Below are positions 31,782 to 44,049 of a DNA stretch of 64,000 nucleotides, one piece after another. The notes beneath the pieces are model-generated. The model searched no databases. It saw only the letters and a program-made list of their open reading frames with translations, and was not told the origin of the DNA. Location of the stretch: positions 930,001 through 994,000 of the forward strand of contig NW_026515513.1 of NCBI RefSeq assembly GCF_014898815.1. Reading direction: 5' to 3'. Made by a program: the position numbers and the translations under genes. How positions within the stretch are numbered: position 1 is the stretch's first letter; every line of letters starts with the position of its first letter. This stretch comes from Panonychus citri. Lineage: Eukaryota; Arthropoda; Arachnida; Trombidiformes; Tetranychidae.

Positions 31782-33394
31782 GAAAAAGTTCTAATTGTTG
31801 GATTACAATGGTTTCCTAGTAAATTAAGTTCCCACAATTGTGTTGCATGAGCATTACAATATTCGGGATCTTCAACATGAGGCATGAACAAACCAGTGCC
31901 CATAGTTTCCGAATCAATTAGAACATCAATTCGAGGATGTTCAATGAACATTCTTCGGATAAATGAAAGTAATGCAAGAATCGATGGATCATCAGATTGT
32001 AGACAAACGGTAGCACATCTTTTCGTAAATGCGACAACTCGAGGGAAACTGATTCTTCGCCGTTTGATTATCATGGTTTCCAAACATTTTAATAAAACAA
32101 TTATCGTCTTCTCGGGTATTGATAAATCGATATCAGGTAATATTTGGTAAAGTCGAGTGTAAAATCTTTGATGGTCAATATTAAGAGCTGATGCTTCCTC
32201 TGATAAAATAGTGAAAACCGTTTGACAACAATTAAGGGTTTGAACGGCATCCAAAAGGTCAGATTTAACCATTTTAAAGAGGACGTTTACTAGATCATCA
32301 AAGAATTCAACATTAATCAAATGACAGAATTTAGATAATCCTTCAAGAACTGGTGTTAACAATTCTTTGAATTTTTCCTTCTTTAATTGGTCATCACTTA
32401 AATCCAAGATGGTTCGTTTCAATATTCGGAAATAGGTGATGAATAGATGATTTAAAATCTTTGTATGATTTTCTAATCGCCGTTTATAACTTTCTTGAGC
32501 GTCCGTTTCCAGTAGCACATTGTCCAGTTTTCGAGAAGCTTTTTGTCGTCTTTTGGCCTTTCTCGACATCTTTTCTAAATCTTTTCTAACCTCTTTCATT
32601 TCTGCCTTTTCACGGCCTTTCTTTTCAACTTCTTTAATCTTTAATTCTGTTAACGTATAGATGACTTGAGGTCGAATAAAAAGTCCACAGGCTTTGATCA
32701 ATTTCTCCATCTCTTTAACGATTTCCAAAGATACCTCACCAAGTTTATCTTGACGGAAAATTGTCCCAACCGCTGAACAAACTTTATCAGCAATCTCAGG
32801 GTGTTTAGAAAGTGTCATTACTGGAACAATTAACTGAATAATACTTGCACGACAATTGAAATGAGGATGAGCAACAAGTAATTCGGTGAGACATTTAACA
32901 CCAACAGCAGCAACACGTTCACGAGCTTCATCACTGAACAAAATGTCACGAAAAAAATCTGACTTTTGAGATTTAACTCGTCTTAGCAATTGAACCATTC
33001 TCCTTAAACGGGCAAGATACAATTTATAAATTGACAATAATCGGGTTTCATATCCTCTTAAAGTCAGCGTGACTTTTTTAAAACGTTTCTTTGGATTACC
33101 TTCTTCTTTCATTTTCTCAGCAACCCGATAACCAGGAATCAAATCTTTGAAAACTTCCAACACAGAGAAAGCGATCAACTTTTGTCCAGTAATAAAGGTT
33201 AACCTGAAGGCTTCCGATTCCTCCTTAACATCCAATAATAGAATTAATTTCCTTAATTTGGTTAAATTTTTCTCCGGTCGAGCCAATATGGTTGAACAAG
33301 TTCCAGCGATTCGATCCTTAAGAGTCTCAATGGTTTTCTCTCGCTTACCAAGCGAAGCCAAGAAATCATCTTTCAAGGGAATATAATCTTCCAT
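31553..33394 (-). CDS. NOC3L: Nucleolar complex protein 3 homologue (NOC3L/Noc3)
   Basis: Nucleolar factor for 60S pre-ribosome assembly and transport (Noc2-Noc3 complex), also linked to replication initiation in yeast. Single exon, 613 residues from ATG. Recognised by the Noc3 N-terminal region (NLTKLRKLILLLD; FKDLIPGYRV), LVAHPHFNCRASIIQLIVPV, FRQDKLGEVSLEIVKEM, a basic stretch (SRKAKRRQKASRKLDNVLLE) and the CBF/Noc domain (FITYFRILKRTILD; FCHLINVEFFDDLVNVL; DPEYCNAHATQLWELNLL). It is about 190 residues shorter than human NOC3L, missing the N-terminal charged region; an unseen upstream exon is possible. It converges on the SF3A1 remnant, with 141 bases between stop codons. Confidence 0.93.
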   Translation of the reverse strand: MEDYIPLKDDFLASLGKREKTIETLKDRIAGTCSTILARPEKNLTKLRKLILLLDVKEESEAFRLTFITGQKLIAFSVLEVFKDLIPGYRVAEKMKEEGNPKKRFKKVTLTLRGYETRLLSIYKLYLARLRRMVQLLRRVKSQKSDFFRDILFSDEARERVAAVGVKCLTELLVAHPHFNCRASIIQLIVPVMTLSKHPEIADKVCSAVGTIFRQDKLGEVSLEIVKEMEKLIKACGLFIRPQVIYTLTELKIKEVEKKGREKAEMKEVRKDLEKMSRKAKRRQKASRKLDNVLLETDAQESYKRRLENHTKILNHLFITYFRILKRTILDLSDDQLKKEKFKELLTPVLEGLSKFCHLINVEFFDDLVNVLFKMVKSDLLDAVQTLNCCQTVFTILSEEASALNIDHQRFYTRLYQILPDIDLSIPEKTIIVLLKCLETMIIKRRRISFPRVVAFTKRCATVCLQSDDPSILALLSFIRRMFIEHPRIDVLIDSETMGTGLFMPHVEDPEYCNAHATQLWELNLLGNHCNPTIRTFSRNIANGCSSDEVRSELVKKRPIEVYEDYEDKGLTFLDNESNEIVKNLSKKSRFHGLILESTSLTSKAVRMVNNDC

Positions 33395-34248
33395 GTAGAG
33401 AACAAAATAAAATAATAAATAGTAACAATTAAGAATAAGAAACTAAATTAGATTAAATTAAAGAGAAACAACAACAACAAAGGGAGAAATGAAAATAGAA
33501 AAGAAAAAAAATGAAAATCAACCATGTGAGTTACTTTGGTTTCCATGGTAACCAAAGAGGAAAAACTCTTCACTCTCTTCAGAATTTTGGAAATTCAATT
33601 TTCTTTTTCTTCCAAGTTGAGTTCCTTTTTGTTCAAGTTTTATGGTGACAATTGAATGATAACTACTTAATTCTGTCATATTATAGTTGGTGAAGTTCCC
33701 AGGATCACAAAGGTACTTGGAATTTGTTTTGAAGGTAAGAAAAAGATGAACTTATTTTGGTGTTTAGATTGACCACAAAAAATCAACCATCAGACGGAAT
33801 CTTTTGTTCAGTGACAGTACCGATGCTTATTACATTTAGTGTGTTCGTTGGACAAATTGTGAAGATTGACTAATTAGAGAACAAGATTATTCGATAAAAT
33901 TTAAAATCAATTAATGAAATTCTATCAAATTTTTATCAAATGATATTTGCCTGGGTTGTATCAAGATGGCAGTTCGCCTCAAGATTATTTATCCCTTGAC
34001 TGTTGATTAATCTTTGATTTGATTTCTATTGTTAATCTTAAGAATCATTTTTAATTGTTGTCATCTACTCAATCCAATTACTTTGTGTTATTGTACATTC
34101 AATTGTTGCTTTTCATCTCTCCAATTTTTGATTCCTTAAACACGAAAATCTAACCCAAGTCCTTGTGTTGTTTACTTTTCTATATGTTTTGTTGATTGAG
34201 TTTTTTTCTTTCATTTTAGTTTTGATTGTGACAATTTACTGGTCAATA
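33395..34248. other. Divergent upstream region of NOC3L and the dephospho-CoA kinase gene
   Basis: No coding region recognised. Contains the X-box, a YY1/Pho-like CAAGATGGC (33962-33970) and possible splice signals: a donor-like GGTAAGAA near 33734 and an acceptor TTTTAG at 34214-34219 just before the kinase ATG, compatible with a 5' UTR intron. Confidence 0.55.
33539..33552. promoter_or_regulatory. Palindromic X-box (RFX-type site)
   Basis: GTTTCCATGGTAAC fits the X-box pattern GTTNCCATGGNAAC on both strands, with a flanking C. It lies about 145 bases upstream of the NOC3L ATG. RFX family binding is expected from the motif; no binding evidence is available from the sequence. Confidence 0.65.
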
Positions 34249-34896
34249 ATGTTACTTCTTGGATTAACTGGCGGTATTGCTTCGGGTAAATCAACTGTCT
34301 CACGATATTTGGTTGAAAAAGGTATTACCGTTATCGATGCTGATAGAATTGCAGTCGAAATTGTTGAACCTGGAAAACCAGCTTGGAAAAAGATCAAAAA
34401 AGCCTTCGGGTCATCGATCATTAAACCTGATGAAACCATAAATCGTGAAAAACTGGGTGACATTATATTCAACGATCCGGAAAAACGTAAACTTCTCAAT
34501 TCAATTACCCATCCTTACATTCAACGGGAAATGGCCAAACAAGTAGTTTTAGCCTTCTTCAAATTCAAACGATATGTGATCTTAGATTTACCTTTACTAT
34601 TTGAGGTTGGACAATTTACCAAATACTTTTACAAAATCATCGTTGTCAATATTTCTGAGGAAACACAATTAACCCGTTTACTTAAACGTGATAAGCTAGA
34701 AAAAGCTCAAGCTCAGGCCAGAATATCCGCTCAGATGCCGTTAAAAACTAAATGTGAAAAAGCTGATTATGTTATCGACAACGAAGGGTCAGTCAAGTCC
34801 ACAATGAAGCAAGTTGATTCCATCTTAACGGAACTTAACAATTCCAATGTGCATTTAAAATACCGATTTATTGTATTTTTCTTATTTTTAATTTGA
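34249..34896 (+). CDS. DCAKD: Dephospho-CoA kinase domain-containing protein (DCAKD-like)
   Basis: CoaE-type P-loop kinase predicted to phosphorylate dephospho-CoA to CoA. 215 residues from the ATG at 34249, chosen because it puts MLLLGLTGGIASGKST at the N-terminus as in DCAKD; upstream codons lack ATG and contain a splice acceptor. Seen: Walker A GGIASGKST, DADRIA, INREKLGDIIF, LNSITHPYI, YVILDLPLLFE, LLKRDKLEKAQAQARISAQM (lid) and ADYVIDNEGS. It ends in a short hydrophobic tail (FIVFFLFLI) that could anchor it to a membrane, as in animal DCAKD. Confidence 0.92.
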   Translation: MLLLGLTGGIASGKSTVSRYLVEKGITVIDADRIAVEIVEPGKPAWKKIKKAFGSSIIKPDETINREKLGDIIFNDPEKRKLLNSITHPYIQREMAKQVVLAFFKFKRYVILDLPLLFEVGQFTKYFYKIIVVNISEETQLTRLLKRDKLEKAQAQARISAQMPLKTKCEKADYVIDNEGSVKSTMKQVDSILTELNNSNVHLKYRFIVFFLFLI

Positions 34897-35648
34897 TTGT
34901 CTTATTATATGCTATCATTTATCGAACGATCAATTCCATCAGATGATAATTCAAGCATCAAGCCGAACGCTAAACTAATGTTCCCCTAATCACTATCAAT
35001 TACTATCATCTAATTTATTTTTAATCAAGATCAATGTTCAACCATTTTCACAAAGGAAAACTTCAGAGTTACAATTGTAAAAACCCAATTCTAATGTAAG
35101 ATAATTCATCTATTTCTACAATCAGTGAAAAAGTTTTACTAATTGATTGGATCTAAATTTCCTGTTGATTAACCAACCACTCGGAAGATGTCTCACCTTT
35201 ACCTTGAATGATGTTCCAATGGAAATGAATCTGAACTATAAACCAATGAACTTTCCCCTCCTCATGAAATCATGGAAACAATTGAAGCTGATTGCGCATC
35301 ATGTAGGCTGAACTTTCACCATGGTTCCACCACAATCAGGATAGTCTATATTACTGAACTATCTGAATATCTATTGCCACAGAATCATCAGATTTTCAGA
35401 TCAGAAAAACTTTTTCTTTTCATTGAGAAAAACACAAAACTTTCCAATTTCTTCACACAAAAAAAAACGAAGAAAAAAATTTATAATAAACAAAAAAGTT
35501 ATCATGTACAAGAAGAAAAGTTTTTCATGGTTATAAAAGTTGAATTACCAATGAATCTTATTCCCTGATTATTCAAGTGTATAAATCGTTTCTCTTTTCC
35601 TTTTGTGATTAACTTTTCCATTCGATTGACAGAATAAAAAAGTTAATC
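34897..35648. other. Gap between DCAKD and the CA-related gene
   Basis: No gene recognised. One frame of 98 codons (35272-35568) is not similar to anything I know and ends in lysine-rich low complexity. Likely 3' UTR of DCAKD and promoter/5' UTR of the next gene. Confidence 0.5.
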
Positions 35649-38600
35649 ATGTTAATCAACCTGACGGAAATTTTCATGGTGATGTTTACCTTTCAATCAA
35701 AGTGGATGACAATCATATTCATCTCAGTGAATTATATGTTATCATCATTCCCCTGGACTCCCTCCTATCAGGGTCATTTGGTCATCGCTTCATGGGAACA
35801 GTGGTGGGCATATGAAGGAATCTCAGGTATGTATCGAATTGGAATAAATCTTAATTCAGTTCTAAATTGTGACGAATCTATTGATTGAACATTTATCGAA
35901 AATACTTTCTAATTTCTTCATGCAAAAGATTAAATCCCATTGGCGGTTCCGTTTCCTTTTTCATATTCACTCCCCTTGAGTTATCATGAGATAATCATGA
36001 TATTATCATAAACGCATGAGAATAAAAGTTGATAGCCTTAAGATGATTAGTAAAGTGATAACAATGTAATAATTTGAGTAATATATTCATCGATATCATG
36101 ATAATATTAATGAAACTCATGCAACTGAAAAATCTTGCAGAACTTTTTCTCTCACCTCATGAAAAAAAGAGACCTCTTCATGAACTCATTTACTATTAAT
36201 ATTTATATCTTTAAGTCAACTTGAATTAGTTTCATTCATCTAACATGATATATAAATTGTTGATTTTATTTACTTCTTACTCTCAATTAACTTCAAGTTA
36301 TCATGAAAATTGAACAAAATTACTGAGTAAATGAAATTAAAATTCAACCAACCGAGTATCAGATGTATTATTTACTGATTATCATTATCATTATCATCTT
36401 GTTCAATCATCCTCACTCCTTATGTAACTATTATCATGAACATTTCACCAAGTTCAGAATAGATTCTTGAAAATTGAAACTTTCTTCTGAAATTTCATTT
36501 CTTTGACACAAATGTTTATCTTCATGTGGTTGGAATTCACCATGAATAAAAGGATAAGATTCTTAAAGTTTTTTCCAATGAGAAAATGCTGATGAATATG
36601 TAATCATTTGAATCTATTCATGATATTTGATGAACTTTTTTCTTCCATCCAACAAATGGTTTAATCATTAAAGAATCACCTCTTAGTTAAATATTATCGC
36701 TTAGTCTCTGATAAGTTTCAGGTAGAGTTTGAGTTGTATGATCGAGGAAAATTAATTGGTTGCAATTAATTTTGTGGGAGTTGAAATAATGAGAATGAAG
36801 GAAAAATTGTTGATAAAGAAACATATTAAATGCTCATTAGTTAATCAACTTGATGATAATTATTATCATCAAATGAATAAAGCAACTGAATCAAAATGAA
36901 CATAACAATTGCTCCAGGAAGGAAAATAATAAATTCAGTCATTGTGATATTTCCAATGGAATCTGAATAAAAGTTATCGAAACTTTTTTCTTGTTTATCT
37001 TTGTTCATAACCTAATCGATTATGACAAAAACTATTAGCACAATTAGAATCCTTTGTAACTGTCAATCAATTCAAAATCATTAGACAACTTTTTCTCGTG
37101 TTTACATGTGAAATTTAACTTAAATTCATAATTTCAGGATTTGAATCCTTGAGTTTCTAAATTCACCTGATCACCGTGAAAAAAGTTCATTCTCTTCGTT
37201 CTCCTATCTGAATTCCGATAGATTATGATATAAATAAATCGCAATCTTAAGTTTGGATCAATTAGATTGAATAATCACTAACTATTATAAAAGAAACTAT
37301 CAAATATTTTTGTTCATAAATTCTGAAAAGTTCAAGTTCTCAGTTTGAAATAGTTTTTTATACTTATCGAATAGCAGAGGTAACCAAGGAGTTCTGAATC
37401 TCTCTCTCTCTCTCTCTCTCTCTCGCTCTCTGGAGGTAAGAGGATGATGTTAAAGATGAAAATATCTCTGGAATAGTATAACCATGTCATCACCACCACC
37501 ACTATGAGCTCATCATCCTCGGTGGGAATGATATATTATTGATAGATCATAAGAGAGAGTAACTTTTTTTCACTTCTTTTCATCCTCATTACTTTCATTG
37601 GTAAAAGTTATTTGATGCCCACTTGAATGATTGAATGGTTATCTGTGGTTCAGTAAACATGGAAACTCAATGATGATGAGTTTGGAAATGTATGAAGATG
37701 ATGATGAGTAAAAGAAAGTAAGAAATAAGGATTTGCAACATTGTCCTAAAAATTTTTTCCTCCAAAAATGATGATAACCATGATGATTATTATTATTGTT
37801 CAGAGTTTCAGTCAACAAATTATTATGTCATTTAAGTTGACCTTTTTTTTTGTCTCATGGATGATAAATGAGTATCCATTAAATTGAGATACCATGATGA
37901 TGATAATGATGATGACCAAAAGCTAATAACCAACTAAATAGCCAATAGTCTTAATCCGGATTCTTTTGGATAATCTGAAAAAAATGACCATTCAAGTTAC
38001 TGAATTTATATTGGAATCCATTTTTTTCAACAACAATTCATTCTTGATTCATACAATTATTTGATTACCAAATCAATGATTAGTTTAATCACCAGATTAG
38101 ACATTGTGATTAAGTGACAATGGTAATATTTACCTTATCACTTGTAATTACTGTTCAACTGATTTACTTTTTGATCATGTTCATTATAAGATTATTTTTA
38201 TTTACCTGATTGTAACTTTTTTTGCATGATTACATTGGCAACAATTAAAGTAACTTGTTAATTGTTGTCCAATCAAGTCAACTAATTGATTTTGATTACA
38301 GTTTCTTTCAACTTAAGGTCAAGTAGTTTGTCTTCTGTGATTTTACTTGAAATTGTCTAATTAAATATTCATCGTGAGATTGATTTGATTGAACAATTTG
38401 ATCAGAAAACTATTGATTTGATAATTAACTCTCACAATGTTGGTCAATATTTTCATCATCAAAAGTGATTAACAACAGCAAAAAACACCTAAAGCTTGAC
38501 TTAACTCTTGATTGTCCATCAGATTGATTGACAAACTATATAAACGTAATATCATCAAGAGGATTGACCGTTAGGTGGACATAAGTTACTGGATAAAGAT

Positions 38601-41600
38601 TTAATTGCAATATCATTAAAGGTGAGGGAAAAAAAGATGAAAGTTGACAGAAAAAATTGGAAACAACAATCAGTAGATGATGAGGATAAAATGACCAGTC
38701 ATAAAGCTTGACCAGGAAGATGATGATTCTCAGGTGATAAAGAATGAAAAAAAATAACTATCAATGAAAAGTGTATCAAGTGATATTATTAACATTTAAC
38801 GTTGAAAGATTTTTTTTCATCCTTAATCATATATCAGGATCATGGAGATAAATTCAAGTTATGTCCATAGACTGACCGTTATGACCATTGAACCACCTCT
38901 TACATTATCACCAAGGTTTTCAAAATTCACATTGGATAACATGAATGTTTCAATTGATTGCAATCATGAACAAGATTCAACTTGAATCCACAGTTTTCAT
39001 TCAAAGTTGTGTCTCAATCTCACTTTGAATCCCCTTGACATGATGATGATGATCATTATCATCATCATCATCCCGACTCTTTTCACCATCATCATCATCT
39101 TACATTTGTATTACTATGTATCCTCGTAAAGGATAACTGATGGACTCTCAAGATTCATCACCATGGTAATCATGTATCAGAATCAGAATCTGTTCCATGA
39201 TAAACTAACAAATTCACCGAGAAAACTTTCTCTCTCCATTAACAAACTTTCCAGTGCTTCATGAAATTGATAACAATCAGTGGATAACATTTTCTTTAAT
39301 CATAATGATCAACTCACAAGTTTCATTAATGAACTGAATTAAAATTAAATCCCATTGATTGTTATCTAATTGCAATTGAAGATATCAAGTAAAAAAAAGA
39401 TAACTTTCCAAATCCGAATTGTAATCATCTTCATGATGTTCATCATCATTAAGGATAACTGTTAAAAAAATGTTCAGATAACTGTAATCATTTACTTGGC
39501 TAATAGTTAACAATTTATTACCATTTAAACTGATCATTAACTGTATTGAAAAAAAACAAAACTAATTTCCAATCAATTGGAAAACCATTCTGAGTTTTTC
39601 TGAGGTTCAAACATTTCACCAACCATGAAAATCTGATGACAATTTGTTAACCTGTTGAATTACAATTACGAATTGAGAATCCAATGATCTTATTTACTGG
39701 TCAATCAAATTGTTATGGTCAATCGTTGAGTATCAAAGCTTTAATCATTTCTCAGCACATTATCAATGATAACAATTTAATATTGATCCAATTTGACGAT
39801 TATGGTGATTTAAAATTCAATTGAAATTCAAAGTTTTGTTTGTGATTTTCCAGTTTGATAGAAAACTTTTCACCACTAATATTATGTTCTAGAACTGTTC
39901 TTATGTGTGTATATGTACAGTTCGAGAAGCTCAGATAGTTGAAACTGAGAAAATTTGTTCTAATGTAAGAGAAGGAAAAAAAAAATCTTCAAGTGAGTTT
40001 ATCGTCTCAATAAAAGTGATCATGAAAAGTAATTCATGAAATCGAGAGATAATTTAATTCTGTTCTGAAATATTTGACTACAAATCTCTGGTTTCTGGTG
40101 ATTGTTACTCATTCTCATAATATTTTATTACATTGAATGAATTTAATCAGATAGTTCTGGGTGGAAATTATTTCATCTTGAATAATGATTGTTCAATTGC
40201 TTTGATTGTTTGCATTATCCCATCATAATGTTATGAAAAAATATTTTCCACCGCCACTCTCATGGTTTACATGTAATTTTAATCCGGCTCAGAATTAGTT
40301 TATCATGAATGTTAAAAAAGTTCTGAACTGAATTCAAGAAAAAGAAGCAAACAAAAATAAATATCGCTCGATTCTGTTGATATAAGGGAAGCGGTTTATC
40401 TGGTTTAAGAAGCTATTCCTACTTACTTCTCGGTGGGAAAATCTCAGGTTCATTTGACTTGTTGTTGTTGTTTCAATCCCTTGGCTAATATTATCCACCC
40501 TCAATTGGAACAACAATCAACTACTCAATCAGAATGAATAAAAAATGATTCTTATAATTCATTTAACATTCAGAATTTTTTCCCTTCTTTTGCATCAACT
40601 TCATTTACTCATTGAAAATGAAGATCAGAACTTTTTTTTTCTCCTTCTTCTCAATTCATTTACTATTCTTATCTGATCATCATGATGATGTGTTTACATG
40701 GTATGTTATTTGTTCAATTGACTCCATGAGATTTCAAGTATTCATAAACATAGATTGAGATGTTAATTCATTTCAAAGTGGTAGCATGAAATTGAAGAGT
40801 GGGGTAGGTTCAGGATATTCACTGAACAATATTCATATTACATTAAAAATTAGGAACAATATTTGAAATAATAAATGACTCAAGATATTATCATAATAAT
40901 TGAAATTTCAGTTGGTCTGAATTCATTGAGTCTACTTTATCAACCTTTATCCCCTTTTGTTGTAATATCATATTCATATTCATTTTTTTTCATCATGTTT
41001 ACTCCTGTTCCTATCGGAATGTTGTCTTTTTTTTCAGGAACAAAAAATAACAGGGTAACATTTATTATCCACTATTTCCTTTCCCCTGTAACCTCAGTTT
41101 CAGCTTTCTGAACAATTTGTTTCAACTCAATTCAACTCCCACTTTTACAATATTTATATGTATAAACTCAACCTCCTCTCCCACCCCACTCCATGTTGTC
41201 ATAACTGTTATTGTTATATCAGAATCATCATCATCTTGATTGTTATTTCAAGTTCACTTTTGTTAAATTGTTTTTTCTCCATGAATTTTGTTCATTTCTC
41301 TCAGATTTTTCATCCCCTGTTCTCATTGTTATCCTGATGAATGATGTTCATTTGGTTATATGTTCAGATTCAGTTCCAATTCATCATATATAAATACAAG
41401 TTGTATATCTGCCATGATTATCTCATGGTGGTCAATTGATTTTGAATATGAAATTTATATTCAATCGCTATATCTATTGATTAATAAGACAACTGGGAGT
41501 TATCATCTTGTATTATCATGAGAATGATTAACTGATCGTTGTTATCATGATAATATGATGACACTTTTGTTGCCTTCCTTCATATTCAAGGGTTGTGATC

Positions 41601-44011
41601 TTTATCATTGGTCACTATGAACTGAGATTAGTAGCTGATTATGAAAGATAATGATGATTATCATCATTACTCCAGGAAACAATTAGGTTTCACCTTCATT
41701 CATTATGAAAATAACATTATCTTTAATTTTGTTTCTTTCCATCTCTTTATCTATCATTATCATCATTATCATCATTATCTTTTCATCTTAGCTTTCAATA
41801 CAATCTGTGGATAATCATCATCATCATGATAATCATTTATGATAAGATGTCCATTAGATTTACTAAAGTTACTGGTCAGTTATCAGTATTCTGTGGTCAT
41901 TCAAGATCTTTTTGTTTCATTTCTCAACCAGCTAATAGTCTTGATAGTGGTTTAATGGTTGATCATATTAGCTAATCATGATCCAAAGTGTATGTTAATC
42001 AACTGATTATCTTTGTTATTTCGGAAAAGGACACAATTGGAAAAACTTTGATTCTTTAATTGCTAACAATTGACTTATAATTGTTTGTTGATTGTCACTA
42101 TTTTCTGGTAGAAAGGTTTTTTTTCAAATCTTTGTTATTTTTCATCGTCATGATGCTTGTGGATTAATTCAGTCAACATGATGATGAAGAGATGAGGGAA
42201 GATGGATAAAAACTGTTACAAGGCTTGTAAGAGATGATTGAGAAGATGAAGAGGAAAAGGAAAAGGGAGAAGAGAGAGAAAAGTCAATATTTGCTCTCTC
42301 TCTCTCTCTCTCTCTCTTGTTCATTTTCACTCGATTTCCAAGTGGAGGAGGAAATAGGAGACACACCATGATCTTAGATTCTGTTGGGTGGGTGATTCTG
42401 ATTAACATGCACAAAGCCTGTGACTAAAAGTTATCCAAATCAATGAGAATATGATTTGTGAATTCTGAATACTACTGAAGTTTTTGTCTTCACCTCTATT
42501 TACATGAACACAACTGAACCAAAATGAGCATTCATCTTGTAATAATATCAATCATGATGAGCATTTAACTGTCTGATAAAATTAATTCAATCTCATCATG
42601 AGTAATTAAACTAAACTTAAAGTTTACTAAATTTGCAGAGGTAAAAAAAAGTTGATCAAGATTTTTGTACTTCCAGATTAAGGTTTCAGCAAAACTAAAA
42701 GATAAACTAAATTAACCTTAAATCATGATTGAATTCAATTGAAACTATTTACACAGTTGAAAGCTTTTTCAAATGTCACCATGAAAACACACACACTGAA
42801 GGTTTAAATAGGGTGGAAAACAAATTGAAAAGTTTCAAGTTCTAAAATGATTGTGGTGATAATAATGATAATGATGATGGTCAGCAAAGTCCAGTGGCTC
42901 ATGGATTTCGGTGAAAATTGTTCAGCTTCACAGAATCACAAGGAATGGATAAAGAAATGGAAAATTTCTCAAATTTCTCTCTCTTTTCATAGTAAATTGA
43001 ACAATCTGATAACTGTTCAGTTCAAAAGTGATTCATAATTAATCAGCAACCAGAACTTTTTTTTCAGATTTCAAGTCAATATTATTATTATATATTGAGA
43101 ATGTGAACTTTATATGTGAAGATGATGAGAGGAAGAAAACTAAGATGATCGATAATGAATGAATGAGTGAGTTAGAAACAAAAATGTCAACCATTCCTTC
43201 AATCTTATCCTTTAGGGTTCATTATTATTACCAAGATAATCATGATGATAGTAATTAAAGAATCAGAGATTCGCATGAGGAAAGGGTATAAAAATAATAA
43301 TAATATTGTTATGAAAATAAGAAAATAATCTAAGCAGAAATTTGATTCCAATGGAATTGGATCTTTTTTTGCATCTTACTTATCATCCTCTTACTCTGCC
43401 ATCATCATCATGATAATAATGATGGTGATGGTGAAGATGATGATAGGAAAAGTAAGCAAACCATGATGAATTCAATAAGCTGAATTAGAGCCATTAGATA
43501 CAAGGAAAAAATGACTTATATGTAAGAATCGTAAACATTGTTATATGGTTCATCACTTATCTAAATAATGTTGCTAATATTAAAGATGATGAGAAAGGTG
43601 GATGACAAAAATGATGAGGGATGATGATGATGGAGATGGGGATGTGTGAATTTGGTTGCATGGGAAAAGCAGAAATTACAGATTTTGGATTCATTTTCAT
43701 GGAGGAAGACAAAAGGAAATGGAAACGAAAACAACATTTTCTCTGAGTCTCTTTCTGATCTGGTCACTTTGATGGTCAGTCTTTGGAATTATCTTTCTCA
43801 TGTCATCATGAACTGGCAGGTTATTATTCAGCATAATGATTGTCTCCTTTTTGAATAGAAATTTTTATTCAGATTTTGAAATTGAACCGAGTTTTTTCAT
43901 TGAACCTTTTTAATGGACATCATTTGATTCATTATCTCAATCTGATCATGAAATATGATTTATCTGTAATTCTGGATTATGATCAATTACTTTTTTCTGA
44001 CCGATGCTATT

Positions 44012-44049
<38 letters not shown>

